From a bacterium BMS3Abin11 (GTDB lineage: Bacteria; Pseudomonadota; Gammaproteobacteria; BMS3Bbin11), in contig BDTD01000036.1 in the NCBI GenBank assembly GCA_002897635.1, forward strand, positions 1-64,000: a stretch of 64,000 nt of DNA, given 5' to 3'. Below, piece by piece: positions 37,171 through 46,676 of the stretch; the stretch's first letter is position 1, and every line of letters begins with the position of its first letter. The notes under the pieces are model-generated. The model saw only the letters and a program-made list of their open reading frames with translations. It did no database searches and was not told the origin of the DNA. The position numbers were made by a program, and so were the translations under genes.

Positions 37171-37737
37171 TTAGTCTTTACTTGCCTCTTCAAAAAAACG
37201 TAAGCGAATTGATTTCTGTTCGACGGGTACAAATTCCACCTTGATGACCTGCTGACGGCCCAGTAACAGCGGTTCGAGTATTTCCATTTCAAGTGACTGT
37301 GGTGCCTCTATCACCAGGCGCGATGGCGCCGCTGCAGCGATATTACCAATGGCCTTTATCACGGGTTCGAACTTATCGGTATCAGTGCCTGGAAAATTGA
37401 GTTCTAGCGTCGGTGTTGCTTTCCTTGACGTATTGCTGGCTGTCTTTACCTCAGTTTCGGTCAGGCCGCTGATAGTGAAACCGGATTTGGTAAATAGGGG
37501 CTCGAGCGTCTTTTGTGTTACCCGGCTGGTGGAGCGAAATCTTACCTCACCTTTTTTCAGGCTAACATCGACCGATTCTTTTACAATACCCGGCAGCTTG
37601 TTGATATTTTTTCCAACACTGTAGGCGCAAAAGGCACAGACCATGCCTTTGACATCGGCCTCATACTGGTATTCCTTGCTCCATGCGGATGTACTCCAGA
37701 TAATCAGTGGTAGTAACAGAATTAAAATGCGTTTCAT
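37171..37737 (-). CDS. Periplasmic HMA-domain protein with C-terminal extension
   Basis: A 188-residue exported protein: signal peptide MKRILILLLPLIIWSTSAWS, an HMA-type domain with YEADVKGMVCAFCAYSVGKN (CAFC), and a C-terminal domain of about 80 residues (TPTLELNFPGTDTDKFEPVI, then APSRLVIEAPQSLEMEILEP) that I do not recognise. The first domain is related to the MerP-like proteins upstream. It lies 14 bases after the NHL-propeller gene, as the last gene of cassette 2. The following 37000-37170 region shows no gene. Periplasmic metal binding is likely; the role of the extension is unknown. Confidence 0.75.
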   Translation of the reverse strand: MKRILILLLPLIIWSTSAWSKEYQYEADVKGMVCAFCAYSVGKNINKLPGIVKESVDVSLKKGEVRFRSTSRVTQKTLEPLFTKSGFTISGLTETEVKTASNTSRKATPTLELNFPGTDTDKFEPVIKAIGNIAAAAPSRLVIEAPQSLEMEILEPLLLGRQQVIKVEFVPVEQKSIRLRFFEEASKD

Positions 37738-37751
37738 AAGTATCCCCCTGT

Positions 37752-38729
37752 TTAAGGTTTAGGTTTCCATTTCTGGACTCGGTTATTCAGGAAATCAGTA
37801 ACAAATATTGATCCGTCGGCACCCACGGCAACAGCGATGGCCTTTCGAAACTGCCCTTCGCCAGTACCTTTTTTGCCAAAGCTGCTAAGAAACTTTCCTT
37901 GCGGGGTGAATTTTTGCACCCGGTTATTATAAAAATCGGCAACCAGTATATTGCCCTGTGCGTCCAGCGTGATGCTGGTCACTGTCGCGAACCAGCCATT
38001 AAACGGGCCAAAGATATCCATGCCGAACGGCCCGCCCCATTTACGGACAAACTGTCCTTGTTCATCGAACACCTGAACCCGATCATTGTAGCCATCAGCC
38101 ACATACACGGTGCCATCATCGGCTACGGCAACATCGGTGGGATAGTTAAACTCACCTGCCAGGATACCAATCTTGCCGGTATTGCCCCACTGCCTGATGA
38201 ACTGACCATCACTCGAAAGCTGTTCGACACGCTGTCCATAAAAATCGGCCACATACAGATCACCATTTACGCCGACAGCGACGCCACCCGGTGCATTGAA
38301 TTCTCCGGGGCCACTGCCACCTTTGCCAATGCTACGTAGCGGCGTGCCATCGAGACTAAAAACCTGAATCCGGTCATTAAAATAGTCGGCAACATAGAGT
38401 TCATTCTTCGCTATGGTCAGATTCATGGGCCGTCCGAGCTCACCCGGGCCATCACCTTTCTTGCCAAACTGGCGAATAAACCTGCCGTCGTAATCAAATA
38501 CCTGAATGCGCGCATTTCTAGCATCGCTAACAAACACCTCGGTAGCCGTTGTGGCTATGCCGATGGGGTCATTAAACTGACCTGCGGCGCTACCCTTGCT
38601 GCCCCATGACAGGACATAGCTGTAACCTGGTCCCGTCGCGCTCGGGATCCACACCAACCAGACAATAAACACCAGACCAATGACAAAGGCGACCAGCCCG
38701 ATGATTATTTTTTTAAGGAGTTTTAACAT
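37752..38729 (-). CDS. NHL-repeat six-bladed beta-propeller, membrane-anchored
   Basis: A 325-residue protein with one N-terminal membrane helix (IIIGLVAFVIGLVFIVWLVW) and about six NHL repeats, each containing a V(A/S)D-x-x-NDRIQ(V/K)F-like strand (VFVSDARNARIQVFD, LYVADYFNDRIQVFS, VYVADGYNDRVQVFD, ILVADFYNNRVQKFT, IFVTDFLNNRVQKWK). The propeller should face the periplasm. NHL propellers bind proteins or serve as lyase-like enzymes; no catalytic residues are identified. It is placed between a truncated barrel gene and an HMA protein on one strand, so it may act in the same metal system. Confidence 0.85.
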   Translation of the reverse strand: MLKLLKKIIIGLVAFVIGLVFIVWLVWIPSATGPGYSYVLSWGSKGSAAGQFNDPIGIATTATEVFVSDARNARIQVFDYDGRFIRQFGKKGDGPGELGRPMNLTIAKNELYVADYFNDRIQVFSLDGTPLRSIGKGGSGPGEFNAPGGVAVGVNGDLYVADFYGQRVEQLSSDGQFIRQWGNTGKIGILAGEFNYPTDVAVADDGTVYVADGYNDRVQVFDEQGQFVRKWGGPFGMDIFGPFNGWFATVTSITLDAQGNILVADFYNNRVQKFTPQGKFLSSFGKKGTGEGQFRKAIAVAVGADGSIFVTDFLNNRVQKWKPKP

Positions 38730-38770
38730 AGAGTCTATCCTATTGAGTTTTGTTTCCCTGATGGTGTTTT

Positions 38771-38971
38771 CTAGAAATTTACACGGACACTGAGACGGCC
38801 AATATAATCATTCTCCAGCGCCAGTCCGTTAAGGTCCTGTGAGACGGGGATTTGTATTGCCGCCTCTGTGATCCAGCGTCGGGTAACGTACTGAATACCC
38901 AGGCTCAGGAATAAGCGCGAGCCATTGAAGTTTTTGTCTGCAATACCATTGATTTTATTTACGTAATTCAT
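38771..38971 (-). pseudogene. C-terminal fragment of an outer-membrane barrel protein
   Basis: 66 residues ending WITEAAIQIPVSQDLNGLAL and YIGRLSVRVNF. These correspond to the last three strands of the cassette barrels (AGVQIPVYHDLNG... RARLTFEWHL) but are clearly diverged. No signal peptide or earlier strands precede it; upstream is the MerT-like gene. It seems to be a truncated third barrel gene, though an ATG and GAG-type ribosome-binding site are present. Confidence 0.6.
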
Positions 38972-39000
38972 TTATTTTCTCGTAAATGATCGGAGGCTCC

Positions 39001-39411
39001 TTAAACATCAAGCCAGATACGCAAAGGCAGTAGCAAATAGGCCGCTGCAAAGCCGATACCCCATAGGGTGACTGAACTCAAATAAATTCGCTTGTTCCAC
39101 TTATGAGCAGTACCACATGCCTGGGCTAGTTCAGGTTCTATCGGACAGGCACGTCCAGGTCGAAACATCAGCCAGCCTGAAACCAGTAACATTAAACCGG
39201 AAAACAGGAAGACCCATATTTTGTACTGGCTAAGTGTGATCAAGAATGGAAATGTGCTGGTCATCGCTGCCACCGCAGCACCCATGCCAATCGTGACAAA
39301 GATGATTGGCAGTGCACAACAAATCAATGTCCCCGTTGTGGTGAACAGGGTGAAAATGGTGACGCCTTTTTCATTCATACCGGGCTTTTTCGCCATAGTT
39401 TCAGCATCCAT
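39001..39411 (-). CDS. MerT-like membrane transporter, cassette 2 (intact)
   Basis: A 136-residue inner-membrane protein with three predicted helices. It has the MerT layout: a vicinal Cys pair in the first helix (TGTLICCALPIIFVTIGMG), a cytoplasmic loop after FRPGRA with two further cysteines (CPIEPELAQACGTAHKWN), and a final helix (GIGFAAAYLLLPLRIWL). MerT receives Hg(II) from MerP; here no mercury reductase is near and the promoter is ZntR-like, so the transported ion is probably not mercury. It follows the MerP-like gene by 19 bases. The copy at 19002-19413 is frameshifted. Confidence 0.8.
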   Translation of the reverse strand: MDAETMAKKPGMNEKGVTIFTLFTTTGTLICCALPIIFVTIGMGAAVAAMTSTFPFLITLSQYKIWVFLFSGLMLLVSGWLMFRPGRACPIEPELAQACGTAHKWNKRIYLSSVTLWGIGFAAAYLLLPLRIWLDV

Positions 39412-39430
39412 TATGATTTCCCTACAAGAT

Positions 39431-39724
39431 TTAAAGAGGGGACTTTTTCATGCTGCGATAGGTGAAACCGGCGTCCTTAAACAGTTTTTTCATTTGTTCT
39501 TCGGACAGCTCTTTGCCTTCAGCCATATTTACACTGACCAGACCTTTGTTGAGATCCACTTTGATGTCACTAACACCATCGACGGCCTTCAGTTTTTTCT
39601 CGATGCCATAGGCGCAGAAAGGACAGGCCAGTCCATCTACCCGCATCTCATAATGGGTACCTGCAGCAAAGGCGGCCTGCATGAGTATTAGGCCGAAGAG
39701 TCCTGCAATGATTTTCTTTTTCAT
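39431..39724 (-). CDS. MerP-like periplasmic HMA-domain protein, cassette 2
   Basis: A 97-residue paralogue of the protein at 18691, nearly identical through the signal peptide and the HMA domain (VDGLACPFCAYGIEKKLKAV). The C-terminus differs: after KLFKDAG it runs on as FTYRSMKKSPL, because the corresponding stop of copy 1 is bypassed; copy 1 DNA downstream of its stop (AAAAAGTCGCCTCTC) can be recognised in this tail. Function as for copy 1: periplasmic metal carrier to the MerT-like protein. Ribosome-binding site AGGAAAA upstream. Confidence 0.85.
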   Translation of the reverse strand: MKKKIIAGLFGLILMQAAFAAGTHYEMRVDGLACPFCAYGIEKKLKAVDGVSDIKVDLNKGLVSVNMAEGKELSEEQMKKLFKDAGFTYRSMKKSPL

Positions 39725-39785
39725 CTGTATTTTTCCTGTATTTAAAAACTGTAATTAATGTGAATCCATAACTATAAGTGGTGAC

Positions 39786-40610
39786 TTACAAATGCCACTC
39801 AAAGGTAAGTCTGGCACGGTAGTCAGATTTATTCTGTGTTCCATTCAGGTCATGGTAAACAGGGATTTGTACCCCGGCCTTGATAGCAAAAAAACGCTTG
39901 GTCCAGAAGATACCCGGTGAAATGAATACCTCTGTGCCGCCTGTGTTAGATAAGTCGTTTCCGCCTAGTTCAGCACGTTGACCAAACTCAGTATTGAGTT
40001 CCAGCAGCCAGACAGTGTCCGGCTCCAGATAGCCTGTTGGGTTAGGGCGTATGCCCCCGACCAGATCGAGCAAAAGCTTGTCGCCGCGGTTTATACCGAG
40101 ATCATTGGTACCATTAAAGCGATAGCGGGCGCTGGCCCAGCGATACCATTTTCGACCTTCATAGCCGTAGGTGAGTCCCAGAATGGTATCCGTTGTACCT
40201 TTATCTAACGAGGGCGTTTTATTACCACTTGCTGTGTCAGTGAGTACTTTTAGTAAAACGGCTGCAGACTCCTGCAGGCCCAACGAATCTTTACGCCAGA
40301 AGCGGTATTTGGTAAAAATGGCGAAATCACCATTGCCATTGCTACTTTCGTAGCCTTTGTCTTTAAAAACATAGGGTAAATCGACACCGACAGCCCAGTC
40401 GCCTGTTATCCCATATTTTAAATTTAGCGCAAGAACCTGTTCTTTTTCATTGCCGGCTTTATCTGATTCCATTTCAGCAGCTACTTCAACGCCATTCTTG
40501 AACAATACATGGGGTCCAATACTGAAGATTGGGTCGTGTGCAAGGGCTGTGCTGCTCATCAGACCACTGATCACAATAGCAGCAAAGCCTTTTAACATAT
40601 ATCCTTTCAT
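39786..40610 (-). CDS. Outer-membrane beta-barrel protein, cassette 2
   Basis: A 274-residue paralogue of the barrel at 17805, aligning end to end without gaps. The signal peptide ends STALA-HDPIFS. Most substitutions fall in the segment after the first strand (GVEVAAEMESDKAGNEKEQV against GVEVHTGAATKKAGDENEQE), while the centre (GRKWYRWASARYRFNG, LVGGIRPxPTGYLEPDTVWL) is almost unchanged. First gene of the longer cassette: barrel, MerP-like, MerT-like, barrel fragment, NHL, HMA. Metal passage across the outer membrane is an inference from that context. Confidence 0.75.
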   Translation of the reverse strand: MKGYMLKGFAAIVISGLMSSTALAHDPIFSIGPHVLFKNGVEVAAEMESDKAGNEKEQVLALNLKYGITGDWAVGVDLPYVFKDKGYESSNGNGDFAIFTKYRFWRKDSLGLQESAAVLLKVLTDTASGNKTPSLDKGTTDTILGLTYGYEGRKWYRWASARYRFNGTNDLGINRGDKLLLDLVGGIRPNPTGYLEPDTVWLLELNTEFGQRAELGGNDLSNTGGTEVFISPGIFWTKRFFAIKAGVQIPVYHDLNGTQNKSDYRARLTFEWHL

Positions 40611-40722
40611 TTTTGTCTCTCTTGATCTATTACCCTGTACTGTGACAACCGGGACCCGGATCCCGGTTCCCGGTTCCCGATGAAAATGAAAAATTTCAAT
40701 AGGAAAAATTCCAGTAATGAGA

Positions 40723-40753
40723 AGTCTACAACCTGGAGTTGACTCCAGGTCAA
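40723..40753 (-). promoter_or_regulatory. MerR-family (ZntR-type) promoter/operator of cassette 2
   Basis: Minus strand TTGACC, 19-base spacer, TAGACT. The palindrome ACCTGGAGTCAACTCCAGGT is perfect over 9-bp arms and equivalent to the operator of cassette 1. It lies 113 bases before the barrel gene. Confidence 0.8.
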
Positions 40754-41142
40754 GGGGAATTTGAAAATAAATTCAGCGCGATCGGGGACAAACCACGGTC
40801 CTGTCTGATTCTCATCAATAACGGCTACGAATCCAGACTGTGTGAAAACTTAAAAAACACCTGCCTGATAGCCAGTACAGCTCCTGCAACAGCTCTTCAA
40901 CCCTGTTTAGATGCGCGCTATTTATATCGGCCCTCTTTACAGAATAGTAATCACTCTTGAAATTGCCGATATGCGGCCTGGTAAGAAAAAGATACAGCGT
41001 GTATCTCGATAGAATATAGGCTGCTAAGCCCTGTATTGCCGATATTGCCAGATCAACTCAACATTGCGCGGTGCTTCTCGTTCAGGTCACCTGCTGGATT
41101 GAATACAATTCAGATACCCAGCACTATTTAGCAAAAATTATC
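40754..41142. other. Gene-free intergenic region
   Basis: No open frame, RNA or terminator that I can support between the cassette 2 promoter and the ArnT-like gene. The nearby 40645-40682 segment has a short run of GGGACCCGGATCCCGG/GTTCCCG repeats, source unknown. Confidence 0.5.
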
Positions 41143-42678
41143 TCAGTCCTTAACTGTTAATTTCCAGTCAAGTCTTGAGTTCGGTGTTATATATAACCAA
41201 TCACCTTGCTGCCAGCTATTTAAATCTGCATAACCAATATCGTGTAACCTTGTCAAAATTATTTCTTTCTGATCTTTCCTGGCTATTAGCAACATAGGCA
41301 CATCTTCTGAGGCCAATTCTTGCTCAAGACTATCTTCACCTTTGTGTGCCGATTGTTTTCTATCCAGATTTATTCGTTCAACTTCAGCTTTAAGGTAAAA
41401 ACTCAATCCCCAGAAAGGCTTGATATCAACAAAATTAATTTCAGCCGGTGGCGGGTTAAATTTAGCAGCTATTGCCTGTGCAACAGGTCGTGAATCATAT
41501 TTGTAAGGGATCACTGATAACACCCACTTGAGACCAGGAAGAAAGATCAACCAGGCTACAAAAGCATACTTTATTGACTTGCCTGGCTGCCAGCTGGACA
41601 GTAATTTTCCTACAACCAGGGCTAGTGCAGGAAATAATGGCAGGATATACAACGGTAGCCGGGATCTGGCCAGAAAAAAGATCGTCAGCGGAATAACTAG
41701 CCAGAGTATAAGGAATACAGTAAATGGATCCTCTTCCCGTTTTAATTTCCACCAGGATCTGGAGAAAATGGATTGCCTGCAATCTTTCACTGCACGCAAC
41801 AAAGGAAGTGTCCACGGCAATGTGCCCAGAATTAAAGTTGGCCCATAAATAACAAACGCACCATACCACTGCGCATTTCGATGATGGACTCCGGTAGCAA
41901 TCCGATTAATAAATTCATCATAGAAAAAATACGAAACCAGATCAGGCTGAGATATTATTATCGCAATATACCAGCCAAAACCAAATACAATAAAAATTAC
42001 TATTCCCGCGATGCTAAAAAGTCCAGTAACAGCACGTCTACCCTCAATGAATACGACGAAAGCCAGGATTACAAGTAATGGCAACAGGCCTGGTGGACCT
42101 TTGGTAATAAATGCCATGCCAAAACCAAACCACATCAGCATAACAGGAAACTTTCGCCGTCGACTTCTATCCTTCCAGTACGCAACAAACCCGAATACTG
42201 CCAAAGTTTCCCAAAGTGTCAGTAGCGTATCTGTAGTGACGACGTTTGCCGCAAGAGATGGAAACAGGAAAGAAAGATAAATGAGCGGCGGTAACCAGGG
42301 TCTGGCTGGAGTAATCGTCCTGGCAAGTAAGAATAACAGAAGCACGGTGAAAGAAAACGCAATGGCATTTGGTAAACGTGCGCTCCACTCATTGAAACCG
42401 GTCATATTTAGTGCTGATGCAATTGCCCAGTAGGTGAAAGGGGGTTTTGCATAATGCTTCAGATCATCATTAAACGCAGGATGCAAATAATCTGCACTAC
42501 GTATCATTTGACTGGCAATACCAGTATACCGGCCCTCATCTGGCTCCCAGAGACCTCTTGAGCCCTGAAAAAGCATGACAAAAGTAAACGCGCCAAGCAG
42601 GAATACAACTGGAAAAACGGTAGAGCGAGATGATTTCATATAATTAATCAAAGGTTTCTTAAAAGTAAATTTCTTCAA
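41143..42678 (-). CDS. ArnT-like glycosyltransferase (PMT/GT83 family)
   Basis: A 511-residue integral membrane enzyme that transfers a sugar from a polyprenyl-phosphate donor, probably to lipid A or a cell-surface glycan, at the periplasmic face. The N-terminal GLWEPDEGRYTGIASQMIRS carries the acidic catalytic loop of ArnT/PMT proteins, followed by KHYAKPPFTYW. About eleven helices and a C-terminal periplasmic domain follow. ArnT itself adds 4-amino-arabinose, but no arn genes are nearby, so the substrate is open. It starts 34 bases after the SLC13 gene on the same strand. The first ATG lies at 42678; MKSSRST at codon 14 is an alternative start. Confidence 0.85.
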   Translation of the reverse strand: MKKFTFKKPLINYMKSSRSTVFPVVFLLGAFTFVMLFQGSRGLWEPDEGRYTGIASQMIRSADYLHPAFNDDLKHYAKPPFTYWAIASALNMTGFNEWSARLPNAIAFSFTVLLLFLLARTITPARPWLPPLIYLSFLFPSLAANVVTTDTLLTLWETLAVFGFVAYWKDRSRRRKFPVMLMWFGFGMAFITKGPPGLLPLLVILAFVVFIEGRRAVTGLFSIAGIVIFIVFGFGWYIAIIISQPDLVSYFFYDEFINRIATGVHHRNAQWYGAFVIYGPTLILGTLPWTLPLLRAVKDCRQSIFSRSWWKLKREEDPFTVFLILWLVIPLTIFFLARSRLPLYILPLFPALALVVGKLLSSWQPGKSIKYAFVAWLIFLPGLKWVLSVIPYKYDSRPVAQAIAAKFNPPPAEINFVDIKPFWGLSFYLKAEVERINLDRKQSAHKGEDSLEQELASEDVPMLLIARKDQKEIILTRLHDIGYADLNSWQQGDWLYITPNSRLDWKLTVKD

Positions 42679-42712
42679 AAAACTATGGAGATGCGAGCCA
42701 GTACTGATCTGT

Positions 42713-44698
42713 CTAGAACACCAAACTCATCATAATTATCAGCACAACAAGAAATAGCACAGTCATACCCCCGCCTGCTTTCATAAAATCTACAACCCGA
42801 TATCCGCCTGGTCCCATAATCAGGGCATTTACCTGATGTGTAGGAAGAAGGAATGAATTTGAAGTCGCAAGGGCTACGGTCAAGGCAAACACAGCCGGGC
42901 TGGCACCCGCTCCTATAGCAATATTGACAGCAAGAGGTACTAGCAAAACTGTTGCCCCGACATTCGACATGACCAGGGTGAAAAAAGTCGCCAGCACAGC
43001 TACTGAGGTCTGAATGACCCAAATGGGCATATGCCCAACTACTACAAGCACCTGATCTGCAATCCACTTTGCCGTACCGGTAGTCTCAACTGCCAGCCCT
43101 AAGGGTATAAGTGAAGCCAGCAGGAAAACCGTTTTCCAGCTCACTGCCTCATAGGCCTCTTCGATATTTAATACGCCCGAAAGAACCATTCCCATTGCGC
43201 CTGTCAACAATGCTACGGAAAGTCGTATATCCGTAAACAGAACTAAAGCCAGTGCAATGGAAAAGCTAATCGCGGCAGCTAATACTTTGTTCGGCCGTAA
43301 TTCCTCACGCGGATATTCAGTAGTCACTACGACAAAGTTGCGATCCTTTTCTGTCCTTGCCAGCGTCTCCCAGGATGTATGTACTACAAGTGTGTCACCA
43401 GCCTGAAACGGTAAATTTCTTATATCGTCTCCCTCTCGCATCGTTTCACCGTTACGATGAAGTCCTATCATTGCCAGACCATAAGTCTTGCGCATCCAGA
43501 TATCACGGGCACTTTTTCCTATCAGGCTGGAACCGGGGGGGATAACCACCTCGGCAATACCGGCTTTAGTGGCGGCTAGTGATTCAGAAAAGCTCCTCAG
43601 CCCTTTACGTTTTTTCAAACCGTATTTCTCTACGAAGTGCGTCAGATCGCCAGGATCCGCTATCACACCTAACACCATCCCTTTCCGTATCTCAGTATCG
43701 CGTGCATGGGCTCCGGGGCCAACTCTTGGTTCCTCACCGGGACGCTTACTGGCGATTATCCGCACCCGGTAAATTGTCTCTATATCATCCAGCTTTTTTC
43801 CAACCAGCTCACTGGCATCTGGAACCACCAGTTCGTTAAGCGTGTAATCTACGCCATAAACATCATGAAAATATCTCATCGGGTCAGTACCGCGAGTATT
43901 ACTCTCACTTCTGGTTGCGGGTAATACGAAGCGGCCCGCGACTACAAAATAAATAATACCTGCTGTTATCAATACAATCCCTACCGGGGTAACTGAAAAC
44001 AGGCCCCAGGTCTCCATCTGCTGTTCTGCTGGAAGTGCTTTGTTAGAGCTTAGAATCAGGTCATTCAACAGGATCAATGGGCTTGAACCCACCATAGTCA
44101 TGGTACCACCAAGAATTGCAGTAAAACCCATAGGCATGAGCAAGCGCGACATAGGTAGTCCCGAGCGAGCAGATATTCTCGAAACTACCGGCAGGAAAAG
44201 CGCAGCAGCCCCAACATTCTGCATAAACGATGAGATCACCCCTACTGTGGCAGAAACAATTGGAATTATGCGCTTCTCTGTGGTGCCGCCATATTTGAGT
44301 ATTAGTGCTGCCACCGTACCCATGATGCCTGTCCTATCGAGACCGGCTCCAATTATCATGACAGCAATGATGGACATTACTGCGTTTGAAGCGAAGCCAT
44401 CAAACAGGTGCTTATTATCCACCAGACCCTGTTCCAAACCCATCAATGGTGCTAGGAACGTTGTCAGCCCCAACAGCACCATTATAGTTACTGCTGCAAC
44501 ATCAACTCCCACCACTTCAAACGCAAACAGATAGATCGTCAGCATCAGAATCGCGCTAATCCATGCAATCTCAGTTGTGGGCACTATGGTTGCCAGATAC
44601 AGCGCAAGCCCTGCAAAGACTACTGCTGCAATAATTTGTTTTGGTGAAATAATCCCTGGATTTGCGATAGTTTGTTCTTCATCCGCAAGTTTGTTCAT
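42713..44698 (-). CDS. SLC13/DASS-family permease with two RCK_C (TrkA-C) domains
   Basis: A 661-residue sodium- or proton-coupled anion transporter of the SAC1/CitT-like group, with membrane halves at about 20-260 and 470-661. Two cytoplasmic TrkA-C domains lie between (about 290-370, VDYTLNELVVPDASELVGKK; about 385-460, AEVVIPPGSSLIGKSARDIW). Transporter motifs are seen in SFMQNVGAAALFLPV and LVMSNVGATVLLVPLAVNIA, both with the SNT-like turn, and in ATSNSFLLPTHQVNALIM. Such proteins carry sulfate, tungstate, dicarboxylates or silicate-like anions; the substrate is undetermined. Start 44698 has a modest upstream ribosome-binding site (GAGTAAGG). Confidence 0.9.
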   Translation of the reverse strand: MNKLADEEQTIANPGIISPKQIIAAVVFAGLALYLATIVPTTEIAWISAILMLTIYLFAFEVVGVDVAAVTIMVLLGLTTFLAPLMGLEQGLVDNKHLFDGFASNAVMSIIAVMIIGAGLDRTGIMGTVAALILKYGGTTEKRIIPIVSATVGVISSFMQNVGAAALFLPVVSRISARSGLPMSRLLMPMGFTAILGGTMTMVGSSPLILLNDLILSSNKALPAEQQMETWGLFSVTPVGIVLITAGIIYFVVAGRFVLPATRSESNTRGTDPMRYFHDVYGVDYTLNELVVPDASELVGKKLDDIETIYRVRIIASKRPGEEPRVGPGAHARDTEIRKGMVLGVIADPGDLTHFVEKYGLKKRKGLRSFSESLAATKAGIAEVVIPPGSSLIGKSARDIWMRKTYGLAMIGLHRNGETMREGDDIRNLPFQAGDTLVVHTSWETLARTEKDRNFVVVTTEYPREELRPNKVLAAAISFSIALALVLFTDIRLSVALLTGAMGMVLSGVLNIEEAYEAVSWKTVFLLASLIPLGLAVETTGTAKWIADQVLVVVGHMPIWVIQTSVAVLATFFTLVMSNVGATVLLVPLAVNIAIGAGASPAVFALTVALATSNSFLLPTHQVNALIMGPGGYRVVDFMKAGGGMTVLFLVVLIIMMSLVF

Positions 44699-45340
44699 CC
44701 TTACTCTCTTCGATAATATTCATTCGTATCTGATTAATGCAACAAATCAGTCATTTCGGGCAATAACTGATTTACCAGATTATATTGGTACATACTTCTT
44801 CTCTGTAGCCCTCAGGCAACCGACTTTTTTTGCTGCTGGGTTTAGCAGCACTATTCATAAGCACAAAGGGAACAGGGATCCGTTTCCCCGTTTTGGTAAC
44901 ACCTCTTCTAAAAGCCCTCTTACGGCCACATCATCAGACATCGCTACCAGATAATTTATAGTGAATTGGCTCGTTGTATCGTACTCAAGGCGCGGAAATA
45001 CTTCAACAGATAAGGGAATGAAATGCAGAGGAAAGGGGAAAGGGGAAAGACTGAAAATTAAGGATGCGGAAAGTAGGAGCGTCGCTCGGGACAGTGCTTA
45101 TATGGACCCCTTCTGTTTTGCAAGAACAAAATAGCTGAAGAATCGACTGCACGCTTATATCCGGCCTCTACGTGGAGAATCATTTTCTCCGGGTCCTGAT
45201 GAAATGTGCACATGCTCCACTGATCTCCTACACGGCCTCAAAGGCCCAGCGCCATTTCAGTTCGAAAAAGGACGAAAAATACGATCTAATTCAAGAAAGG
45301 AATAAAAAAGAAAACTAACCCGCCCATGACGAACGATAAA
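44699..45340. other. Gene-free intergenic region with repeats
   Basis: 642 bases upstream of the SLC13 gene and downstream of hslU, without a convincing gene. It holds a heptamer array (45028-45062) and a REP-like unit (45073-45094, GTAGGAGCGTCGCTCGGGAC). Confidence 0.6.
45028..45062. repeat. Degenerate heptamer array (GGGGAAA)
   Basis: gaggaaa, ggggaaa, ggggaaa, gactgaa and aattaag in register; the gaggaaa-ggggaaa start is identical to those at 9122 and 56603. Confidence 0.6.
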
Positions 45341-46675
45341 TCACAAAATATAACGAGCTAAATCCTCATTCTCAACCAGATCCCCTACATGCTCATCCAC
45401 ATACGCAGCATCAATAATAACCGATTCACCCGCCTTGTCCGAGGCTTCAAATGAAACAACGTCCAGCAGTGCCTCCATTAGAGTATGTAAGCGGCGAGCG
45501 CCAATATTTTCGGTTCTTTCATTCACTTCAAAGGCAACTTCTGCAATTCGTTTTACGCCGTCTTCGGAAAATGACAGATCAAATTCTTCAGTTTTCATCA
45601 GGGCTGAATACTGTTCGGTCAGTGATGCATCCGGTTCAGTTAGTATTCTAGAAAAATCATCTGCGCTTAAGGCATCAAGTTCAACACGAATAGGTAACCT
45701 TCCCTGCAGTTCAGGGATAAGATCCGAAGGTTTAACGAGGTGGAAGGCACCGGAAGCTATGAACAGTATATGGTCTGTCTTTACCATGCCATATTTTGTG
45801 GACACGGTAGAACCCTCGACAAGTGGTAACAGATCACGCTGCACCCCTTCGCGTGAGACATCCGCGCCACTGGTTTCACTACGCCCTACTACTTTGTCTA
45901 TTTCGTCAAGAAATACGATGCCGTTTTGTTCTACCAGATCAACTGCATTTATCTTGATGTCATCTTCATTTATCATGCTGGCAGCCTCCTCTTCAGTCAG
46001 CAACTTTAGCGCCTCCTTGACTCTTACCTTGCGTTTTTTGGTGTTTTTAGTACCCATGTTTTGAAACATACCCTGGATCTGGCTGGTCAGTTCTTCCATA
46101 CCCTGCGGGCCGAGTATTTCTACTCCCTGAGTAAAAGCGCTGACTTCAATTTCTATCTCTTTGTCATCGAGTTTACCTTCGCGTAATTTCTTGCGAAATA
46201 CCTGACGCGCGGCTCCGTCATCCTTTTTTTCTATGTCTTCAAATCCAGCATCACGTGCAGGCGGGATCAGGATATCGAGTACCTTTTCTTCCGCCGCATC
46301 CTCGGCCCTGGGTTTCAGCTTTTCTACCTGTTGTACACGCAACATCTTGACAGCCATGTCGACCAGGTCGCGAATAATCGAATCCACTTCTCTGCCAACG
46401 TAGCCTACTTCAGTAAATTTGGTGGCCTCTACTTTAATAAAAGGCGCATTGGCAAGCCGTGCAAGACGTCTGGCTATTTCTGTCTTGCCGACACCGGTAG
46501 GACCTATCATTAGAATATTTTTCGGTGTAATTTCCGTTCTGAGGTCGGTGTCGCTCACTTGTGATCGACGCCAGCGGTTGCGCAGTGCAATGGCAACAGC
46601 TCTCTTTGCTGAATCCTGTCCAATAATATGCTTATCCAGTTCATGGACTATTTCACGGGGGGTCATACTGGACAT
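45341..46675 (-). CDS. hslU: HslU, ATPase subunit of the HslUV protease
   Basis: AAA+ unfoldase that feeds substrates to the HslV peptidase in the cytosol. Walker [16 protein letters not shown] (about 54-68), Walker [11 protein letters not shown], a sensor and arginine-finger region in [14 protein letters not shown], and the C-terminal tail EDLARYIL that docks into HslV. Length 444 is standard. It starts one base after the hslV stop, so the two are translated together. Confidence 0.97.
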   Translation of the reverse strand: MSSMTPREIVHELDKHIIGQDSAKRAVAIALRNRWRRSQVSDTDLRTEITPKNILMIGPTGVGKTEIARRLARLANAPFIKVEATKFTEVGYVGREVDSIIRDLVDMAVKMLRVQQVEKLKPRAEDAAEEKVLDILIPPARDAGFEDIEKKDDGAARQVFRKKLREGKLDDKEIEIEVSAFTQGVEILGPQGMEELTSQIQGMFQNMGTKNTKKRKVRVKEALKLLTEEEAASMINEDDIKINAVDLVEQNGIVFLDEIDKVVGRSETSGADVSREGVQRDLLPLVEGSTVSTKYGMVKTDHILFIASGAFHLVKPSDLIPELQGRLPIRVELDALSADDFSRILTEPDASLTEQYSALMKTEEFDLSFSEDGVKRIAEVAFEVNERTENIGARRLHTLMEALLDVVSFEASDKAGESVIIDAAYVDEHVGDLVENEDLARYIL

Positions 46676-46676
46676 A

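Noticed and set aside
41143-42678. True ArnT (aminoarabinose transferase for lipid A)
   Set aside because: No other arn genes are nearby and the family includes many unrelated sugar transferases, so no specific substrate is claimed.
45435-46064. 209-codon plus-strand open frame, Ser-rich
   Set aside because: Antisense to hslU; Ser/Arg-rich composition typical of shadow frames.
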